NCBI GenBank assembly: GCA_016293535.1
Contig: JAEDEB010000082.1
Location: 1-7,685 of the forward strand
Reading direction: 5' to 3'
Source: Bacteroidales bacterium
GTDB taxonomy: Bacteria > Bacteroidota > Bacteroidia > Bacteroidales > UBA932
DNA length: 7,685 nucleotides
Positions within the stretch are counted from its first letter, which is position 1. Each line of letters opens with the position of its first letter. Of this stretch, positions 1 through 6,059 are shown in pieces. The notes below the pieces were generated by a model, which saw only the letters and a program-made list of their open reading frames with translations, had not been told where the DNA came from and did not search any database. Both the position numbers and the translations under genes were made by a program.

Positions 1-45
1 CTGATGCGCACCCAGTTCATCCGCTACTTCAGCGAGGTTCACTGA
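1..45 (+). CDS. C-terminal tail of a convergent gene, product unknown (5' end outside window)
   Basis: Reading from base 1 on the plus strand gives 14 codons and a TGA at 43-45, ending in Tyr-Phe-Ser-Glu-Val-His. Thirteen of the 14 third positions are G or C, mostly C, which is what a real coding frame in this genome would show. The tail lies outside the regulator gene, with 22 bp between the two stop codons. Too little is present to name a family. It would be a tail-to-tail neighbour of the regulator and marks the likely downstream border of the locus. Confidence 0.45.
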   Translation: MMRTQFIRYFSEVH

Positions 46-67
46 CCTCCGCAGAGATGCCTATTAC

Positions 68-3000
68 TCACTTCTGCTTTGAGTTGAGGTATTCGGATGG
101 GGAAACCCCGAACTGCTGCTTGAAAGCTTTGGCGAAATAGGAAGCAGATTTGAAACCAAGCATGTCACAAACCTCGCTTACCCTGTAGTCGCCGTTCCTG
201 AGCAATCCGGCCGCCTTGTTGAGCCTGTAACTGTTCACGAACGAATTCGGAGTCATTCCCGTGAGTGAGCGCAACTTGCGGAACAGACTCGACCGGCTCA
301 TGCACATCTCTCCGGAAAGGGAGAGAATATCCACATTGCCGTTAGAAAGATTCCTGTCTATGTACTGGATGAGGGCCCCAAGGAACTGGCGGTCCTTTTC
401 TCCTACAGGGGCACCCTCTTCTATCTCCCCTTCGGAAGATGCCTCAAGTATCTTCTCCCGGAACTTGTCCCTTGAACTTATGATGTTTGCAATCACTGAG
501 AGGAGCACATCCGAATTGAACGGCTTGGTAAGGTAAACGTCGGCTCCGTTTGCATATCCCTCCAGTTTATCCTTCTCATCAGTCTTTGCCGTGAGCATAA
601 TGACAGGAATATGCGAAAGGGCTGGGTTGTCCTTGATTCTTCTGCTGAGGGACAGACCGTCCAACCTCGGCATCATGACATCCGTTATGACCAGATCAGG
701 CAGCAGGTCCTCAACCAAATCCAACGCCTCAGCCCCGTCGGCAGCAACGTGCACATCGTAGCTTGGGCACAATATTGACTTGACGAACTCCCTGAGAAGA
801 ACATTGTCTTCAACCAGGAGTATGCTTACGCGCAGCCCTGTAGCCTTTTCAATCAACTGTGTATCTTCCTTTTCCTCTGCCAGACCGTTGTCCATATCGA
901 ATGCTTCCGATGGCAGCCCGTTTACTACTCCAGGGGAAGATGGGGATACGGAACCGCTGTAGAGCTCCACATCCGTCGGTATGGCGATGCTGAAGGTCAT
1001 TCCTCTATCGGGATTGAGTTTTGCGGCGATTGCACCCTTGTGCATCTTGACCAGCTGGCTTGTGTAATGGAGACCGATACCGCTGCCTGTCGATACGAAC
1101 TCTGCATTTTCGAGTCTGGTATATCTGTCGAATATTCCGGATATCTCGCCCGGTTTCATCCCGATTCCGTCATCCTTAACGCTAATTACCAGATACGAGT
1201 CTGAAGAAACTGCCTCTGAGAGCGATTTGTCCAGTTCCTTTTCAATGCTTGCCGTAAGAAGTATATGTCCTCCGGAGAGGGTGTATTTGATGGCATTGGA
1301 AAGCAGGTTGCTGAGTATCTTGCTGAGTTTGTCCGCATCCAGGAGAATCCTTAGGGATGAATCAATGGAGCACTCACATGTCAATTCCACACCCTTTCTT
1401 CTTGCCGATGCCTCGAAAAGGGATACTGAGAAGGAAATCAGTTCGTCGGGGCTCTGAAGGGATACGTTGAGAGGCAACGCGCTGCTCTCTATCCTGTTGA
1501 GAACCAGCAGCTGGTCCACCAGTTCTATGAGTTTGGTGGTGTTGTGGTTGATAAGATTTATAAGTTTCTCCCGCTCTTCGGTTGTCTCAGCCTTCGATAT
1601 CATATTGACAGGGCTGTAAATGAGGGTAAGATATGTTCTCAGCTCGTGTGAGATATTTCCGAAGAAATTCAGCTTCATCTCCACATTCTCAAGCCTCAGC
1701 CTTTCCTGCATTCTTCTTGAAAGAAAAGCGAAAACCACCCAGATGGATAGCGCAAGCATGCACAGATACAGCATTATCATCCATACAGAGAGCAGGAAAG
1801 GAGTTTTGACCTTGATGTTGAGCGTTCTCGGATTCTTGCTGAAAAAACCTTCATCGTTCCCAGAAAGGATTTCAAGCGTATATGTTCCGGAAGGGAGCCC
1901 GAAGAAAGGAATTCTGCCCGTCCTTCCGCACTCGGTCCATACTCCCTTCTGCCTTTTTCCGGATAATCTGTAGAACAGACGGCCGTTTATGGAAGGATTG
2001 AAGTTGATAGCATCGAGTACAAGCTCAAAGTTGTTGAACCTGTGCGGCAGCACAAGTTGCCCGGCATCATCAAGCGGACCGTCCAGCAGGCGCCTGCGTC
2101 TGCCTTCGGCAAGCGGCTCATTGTTGACAAGAAGTTCCGAGAACACCACGGTCGGTGGATTGGGCGCAAGCTTGTTGAGTATGCGCTCAGGACGAAACAG
2201 AAGGGCTCCTGTATTTCCTCCGCAAACAATGTAAGGCCCGCAGGATTTCAGACTGTGGGCAGTGAAATGCTGAACAGTTTCCAACTCGTTTCCAGTAAAG
2301 AATACAGGGTGGTCATATTGCCTGGTGACTGCGCAAAGACCGTGGTTTGTGCTTACCCATATATTCCCACGCATATCCTCTGTGATGGAGGATATGGATG
2401 TCGGTCCCTGAATGTCCTCAAGCCTGTATCTCTGCAGGGAGTCTGCGCCGATACGGATGATTTCATTCTTGAATGTTCCCAGCCACAAATCTCCTGACTC
2501 AGAGCAATGTATGCAGTTGGCTGAAACCTCACCGAGTTCCTCAGGCAGGGCGAAATTATCAACCGTTCCGTCACTCCCCACACTCAGCAGAGTTCCTTTC
2601 CCGGCAGATACGAGCAGTCTGCCATCATTAGACAAGGCCATATCCTGAATAGCCTGGCCTTGCAGCAGCAAACTCTGGTTTCCGTGATTCTTCCAACAGT
2701 AGAGGCCGTCCTTCGAGCCTCCCCAGACAGTGCCGTCACGCCCTTCGCAGAAAACAGTGACGGCGGCATCCTCGGAAACAAGTTCCCTTTCGGTGATGCG
2801 GTTTCCGGATGTCGTGCAGACATAAGTCCGGCCCTCTGCGCTATACCACAGCCTGCCGTCATCAGTGCACATCATTGCACTCACTCCTTTCGCATCGATC
2901 CCCAAAGGAACTCCGCTCTTGTTGTAGTCATACCACTGTCCCGACTTCGCCTTGACGTCATATCCAAGTATGCCCTTGAATATGCTCCCCAACCATATCG

Positions 3001-4027
3001 TGTTTCCGTCGGAAGAGGCAGCGGCGCAGTTGATGTATTTCCCTGCAGTGAGGTCACGTAAAGACTGGGAGATGTTGAAATTCTTCCTTACGAGATACTC
3101 GTTTCCTATGCCCCTGTCTCTTGTACCTATCCACAGCCTGCCTTCCCTGTCGAAGAGTCCGCAACTGACATCGCTCATTCTGTTGACAATGACTCTGGTC
3201 TGTATGCCCTTGGTTATGGCTCCGTCGGCAAAATCATATTTTACTATACCCTTCAGGGTAATGCAGACATATATGCTTTCCGCAGTGGCAATCAATCCCG
3301 TAACGGGGCTGTCCTCGATGATTTCGCCGAGTTGTTCAGGCACAGGGGAAAACTCTCCGTCCCTGAGTATTATCAACCCGTCCCTGCATCCTATCCACAA
3401 GCTTGAGTCCGGCGCAGCAGCCATCGCGAGAAAGGAAGTCGTATCCGGAAGGACAACTGTGCGGGTCGGTTCCAAAGATGAGTTGTACCGTATGAGCATA
3501 TCTCCGGCTGAGGAACCGCCCCAGAAAGCATCTTTGTCCTCGCACAGTATGCTGATGTCATGAAGCTCTGAACTCTTTCTGAATATTTCCTTTGTCGTGG
3601 CGTCGTCGAAAAGGGTCAGGCCATGTCCACCGCAGCACGCAATACCATCTCTGCATGAAATAACCTGGGTGCATGGTCCCGCGGAGGGTACCGTATGTAT
3701 GCGGTCGCCGTTCTCGTCGTATATGCACATCCCAGCATCCGTTGCTATCCACACTCTTCCCCTCCTGTCCAGGGCGAGGGAAACGACTCTGTTGGATGGA
3801 AGATCGTCCTCAACGTCGTCTCTGCCGTAGTATTTTGAATAGTTGCGGCCGTTGAATCTGAACAGTCCGTTCTCCGTTCCTATCCATATATATCCCCTTA
3901 CATCCTGAACCATTGCGTTTACGTGCATGTCCGGGATATCCTCGACAAAACTCTCAGCCCTGCAGACCACTGCAGAAACCAGAAGGAGGATTACGGCAAA
4001 CCCTGACTTCATTCCGTCCATTCTCAT
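68..4027 (-). CDS. Hybrid two-component system sensor kinase / AraC-type regulator (HTCS)
   Basis: 1319 residues, a normal HTCS length. In order: signal sequence (about 6-24, ending Cys-Arg-Ala); about 620 residues of two-component propeller repeats, clear at 38-58, 80-104, 201-222, 287-306, 333-356, 423-445, 503-526 and 545-567; a Y_Y_Y domain (about 660-740); one membrane helix (about 743-769); a HisKA segment with His794; a HATPase with N-box Asn911, DDGIG (952-956) and GSGIGL (981-986); a receiver with Glu1073/Asp1074, phospho-acceptor Asp1116, Thr1146 and Lys1168; an acidic linker; and an AraC-type HTH (about 1215-1315). In the family, periplasmic glycan fragments bind the propellers and the AraC domain activates the polysaccharide-utilisation locus. 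All phosphorelay residues are present, but H-box position 799 is Tyr, not Pro. Met6 (4012-4010) may be the true start: it gives a standard signal peptide and has purine-rich GGACGGA before it. The gene begins 15 bp after the putative hydrolase gene, suggesting co-transcription. Stop is TGA. Confidence 0.96.
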   Translation of the reverse strand: MRMDGMKSGFAVILLLVSAVVCRAESFVEDIPDMHVNAMVQDVRGYIWIGTENGLFRFNGRNYSKYYGRDDVEDDLPSNRVVSLALDRRGRVWIATDAGMCIYDENGDRIHTVPSAGPCTQVISCRDGIACCGGHGLTLFDDATTKEIFRKSSELHDISILCEDKDAFWGGSSAGDMLIRYNSSLEPTRTVVLPDTTSFLAMAAAPDSSLWIGCRDGLIILRDGEFSPVPEQLGEIIEDSPVTGLIATAESIYVCITLKGIVKYDFADGAITKGIQTRVIVNRMSDVSCGLFDREGRLWIGTRDRGIGNEYLVRKNFNISQSLRDLTAGKYINCAAASSDGNTIWLGSIFKGILGYDVKAKSGQWYDYNKSGVPLGIDAKGVSAMMCTDDGRLWYSAEGRTYVCTTSGNRITERELVSEDAAVTVFCEGRDGTVWGGSKDGLYCWKNHGNQSLLLQGQAIQDMALSNDGRLLVSAGKGTLLSVGSDGTVDNFALPEELGEVSANCIHCSESGDLWLGTFKNEIIRIGADSLQRYRLEDIQGPTSISSITEDMRGNIWVSTNHGLCAVTRQYDHPVFFTGNELETVQHFTAHSLKSCGPYIVCGGNTGALLFRPERILNKLAPNPPTVVFSELLVNNEPLAEGRRRRLLDGPLDDAGQLVLPHRFNNFELVLDAINFNPSINGRLFYRLSGKRQKGVWTECGRTGRIPFFGLPSGTYTLEILSGNDEGFFSKNPRTLNIKVKTPFLLSVWMIMLYLCMLALSIWVVFAFLSRRMQERLRLENVEMKLNFFGNISHELRTYLTLIYSPVNMISKAETTEEREKLINLINHNTTKLIELVDQLLVLNRIESSALPLNVSLQSPDELISFSVSLFEASARRKGVELTCECSIDSSLRILLDADKLSKILSNLLSNAIKYTLSGGHILLTASIEKELDKSLSEAVSSDSYLVISVKDDGIGMKPGEISGIFDRYTRLENAEFVSTGSGIGLHYTSQLVKMHKGAIAAKLNPDRGMTFSIAIPTDVELYSGSVSPSSPGVVNGLPSEAFDMDNGLAEEKEDTQLIEKATGLRVSILLVEDNVLLREFVKSILCPSYDVHVAADGAEALDLVEDLLPDLVITDVMMPRLDGLSLSRRIKDNPALSHIPVIMLTAKTDEKDKLEGYANGADVYLTKPFNSDVLLSVIANIISSRDKFREKILEASSEGEIEEGAPVGEKDRQFLGALIQYIDRNLSNGNVDILSLSGEMCMSRSSLFRKLRSLTGMTPNSFVNSYRLNKAAGLLRNGDYRVSEVCDMLGFKSASYFAKAFKQQFGVSPSEYLNSKQK

Positions 4028-4042
4028 TTGGCAATTTGTAGA

Positions 4043-6046
4043 TTACTTACCGTATTCGAAATTGTATCTTCCCATAGGGGCGGAGTCCCCGCTTATCAGA
4101 AAATCAGACACATCCCCGTCATTCTGAAGATTGTCTGCCCATTTGAACCGAAGGGACGTCTTTTTCCCCTTAATGCCGAGGATTCTCTTGGGAATGGCTA
4201 TCTCCATCTCCCGGCCTCTGCAGGAAAACTTAAGATTCCCCGCTTCTGTCCAGTTCCATCCTCCGGCGCATTTCTCAAGTACCGCACGACCGTTCACCGG
4301 GCCTGTTCTGTTGACGAGAAAATCGTATCCGTTCCATCCACTGTTCCAATCCCGGTCTAGATCGATGAACAGCCTCATCCATGCCTTGTCAGTGCTCGGG
4401 CTGATTACGTCGGCACAGCATACATAGAAATACAAGTTCCGTACATCCTCGGCGACTTTCGCAAGGACGATGTCATTTCTCCCGCTTGTGTCCCTGTAGG
4501 TCAGATTTCCCCAACCCTTGTGCTCACGCTTTATGGTATCTCCTTCAGGGTCACGGAATTCCCCGGACACGTTCCACCAGTCGGAAAAGTCTCCGTCTAT
4601 CCTTATCTGCGCATCCGCAGTTTCCTCGGCGGCTTCCGGCATACCCTTGAAACGCCTTATGTTGCTGACCATCTGATAATAGTAGTTGTCTCCGTGACCG
4701 CCCTTCATAGGTTCGATGTCACGACTGTGTTCCTGGTCGAACTGGTCGGGGAAAGCATTCGGCTGACCCTGCCACTCCCTATACCTTCCCATTATCCACT
4801 CGTTCCATCCCGTTATGAATATGAACGACGGGTCTCTGGAAATTGCATAGTCCCATTGCTCCTGGAAGTTGATTCCCCTGTCCACGTCGCCAGGATTGTC
4901 GGAAAATCCACTCGCCGCGGAGTAACTCCTGCCGAAAACTCCCGGAGCATTCATGGCGCTCAGACCGGTTTCCGCAGTCCAGTTCTGAGCCACGCCCACG
5001 GTCATCTGTTCAGGACGTCCGTCTCTGTCGCCGAACTCATTCTGCGGATATATCTTCAGCCACCCCCATTGGTCTTTCTTTTTCGGAGCCTTGTTGTAGG
5101 AAGCCTGGGGCAGACGGAAGGTGAAATAATCCCTTATCTCAGAATTTATCTCCGGGACTTTTCCGTCCTTGCGCGCTTTGTCCAGTATGGAAGGATATGC
5201 CATTATGAGTGGTTTGCCGTCCCAGATAAAGAAGAGGTCCGAATACTTTCCGGGCTTATACAACTTCTCATAGAGGTTGACCAGCGATATGTAACTCATA
5301 TCCGTAGGGCGGAAAGGCAGCATGAAGGCTATCTGCGGCGTATTTATGCCCTTCTGCCTTGCCTTGGTGAACACTTCGCAGAGGGTTGGCCAAGACTCGT
5401 CCCAGGTAAGACACGCGTTGGTCGAGTCGAATATGATGACATCGACGCCTGCATCCGCAAGCATCTGGGCATGGCGCAGGAGCACCCATTCGTCAGTATC
5501 CCTGTAGAATCCCATCAGCGGTTCGCCCCAATAAAATGTATGGTACTTGGTCGACCAGGCCGGGTGGTCATAGTCACATGCCGCTTCCGGATGCTCCCTT
5601 ATGATGTCCGACGGAATCATAGGATCATTGTATGAGTGGTAAGTATGCCATATCCAATAGAACAGCCCGACATACCTCTCCCTCGGGCCTCCGGTTTCCG
5701 AGGCTGACGGCAGGGAGCGGCCAAGAGCGTCCGTTGCCGGAAGGCCGTTGCCGTAATTGATGCCGGAGAAACTGCTGTGAGGACCGGCATCCTGTCGCAG
5801 GACTATGCTCCTTTCCCCTCCGGGGCCTGACAGGACAATTGTTCCCTCCCTTACGGAATCGGCCCTGTTGGCTTCCACGCATACCGACAATTTCTTCCTG
5901 TCAAGAGAGACGTCCACCCACTCCGGGGCGCTTAAGACCCTGTAACGTGAACTTCCAAGGCTGATATCACCGTGGCTGCCGGAGGAAGGAATGTTCCCGA
6001 AAGACAACATTCCCGAAAGCAGGCAGATTGACAAACTGATGCACAT
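4043..6046 (-). CDS. Secreted BACON / GH71-GH99-like barrel / CBM9-like protein, putative glycoside hydrolase
   Basis: 667 residues. Residues 1-18 are hydrophobic and probably a signal sequence, though without a basic n-region. Residues about 28-86 form a BACON domain: a Trp after Ala-Pro-Glu (W43), an Asn-Arg pair (60-61), and closing Val-Leu-Arg-Gln (82-85). Residues about 123-470 resemble GH71/GH99-like barrels: YVGLFYW (125-131), a strand ending IIFDSTN (204-210), FIWDGKPLIMAYP (273-285), TGWNEW (412-417), and a conserved-looking SRDIEPMKGGHGDNYYYQ (441-458). Residues about 478-667 look like a CBM9-type beta-sandwich: IDGDFSDW (483-490), LYFYV (538-542), FIDLDRD (560-566). The likely role is hydrolysis of an unidentified glycan in the periplasm or at the surface. 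Glu416 is the best catalytic candidate; the residue three further on is Met419, where GH99 has a second Glu. The ATG at 6046 is the only usual start after an in-frame TGA at 6067-6065; no Shine-Dalgarno is visible. Stop is TAA. An inactive or binding role is not excluded. Confidence 0.85.
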   Translation of the reverse strand: MCISLSICLLSGMLSFGNIPSSGSHGDISLGSSRYRVLSAPEWVDVSLDRKKLSVCVEANRADSVREGTIVLSGPGGERSIVLRQDAGPHSSFSGINYGNGLPATDALGRSLPSASETGGPRERYVGLFYWIWHTYHSYNDPMIPSDIIREHPEAACDYDHPAWSTKYHTFYWGEPLMGFYRDTDEWVLLRHAQMLADAGVDVIIFDSTNACLTWDESWPTLCEVFTKARQKGINTPQIAFMLPFRPTDMSYISLVNLYEKLYKPGKYSDLFFIWDGKPLIMAYPSILDKARKDGKVPEINSEIRDYFTFRLPQASYNKAPKKKDQWGWLKIYPQNEFGDRDGRPEQMTVGVAQNWTAETGLSAMNAPGVFGRSYSAASGFSDNPGDVDRGINFQEQWDYAISRDPSFIFITGWNEWIMGRYREWQGQPNAFPDQFDQEHSRDIEPMKGGHGDNYYYQMVSNIRRFKGMPEAAEETADAQIRIDGDFSDWWNVSGEFRDPEGDTIKREHKGWGNLTYRDTSGRNDIVLAKVAEDVRNLYFYVCCADVISPSTDKAWMRLFIDLDRDWNSGWNGYDFLVNRTGPVNGRAVLEKCAGGWNWTEAGNLKFSCRGREMEIAIPKRILGIKGKKTSLRFKWADNLQNDGDVSDFLISGDSAPMGRYNFEYGK

Positions 6047-6059
6047 ATATCGCTGTTGA

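Noticed and set aside
32..52. Imperfect hairpin: gaggt (34-38) pairs with acctc (45-49), extendable by two pairs past a bulge at 50
   Set aside because: The stem is only 5-7 bp, it overlaps the plus-strand stop codon, and there is no T-run on either strand after it, so I do not call it a terminator.
2042..3563. Several plus-strand open frames of 130-200 codons opposite the regulator
   Set aside because: All are antisense to the propeller-coding part of a well-supported gene, show no family motif, and overlap each other in different frames.
4028..4060. TACAATTTC-like sequence at the end of the putative hydrolase gene as a possible -7 element (TAnnTTTG) for the regulator
   Set aside because: The spacing inside the motif is wrong, the final G is missing, and no TTTG at about -33 was recognised.
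4520..5635. Long plus-strand open frame of 371 codons opposite the BACON/GH-like gene
   Set aside because: It lies wholly inside a gene with clear domains on the other strand. Its translation is Arg/Val/His/Leu-rich with no recognisable motif, as expected for an antisense shadow of a GC-rich gene.
5140..6046. WbsX-type glycosyltransferase as an alternative call for the barrel protein, because of its WNEW motif
   Set aside because: The protein is apparently exported, carries BACON and CBM9-like domains, and sits in a catabolic locus with an HTCS. WbsX proteins are cytoplasmic and lie in O-antigen clusters.
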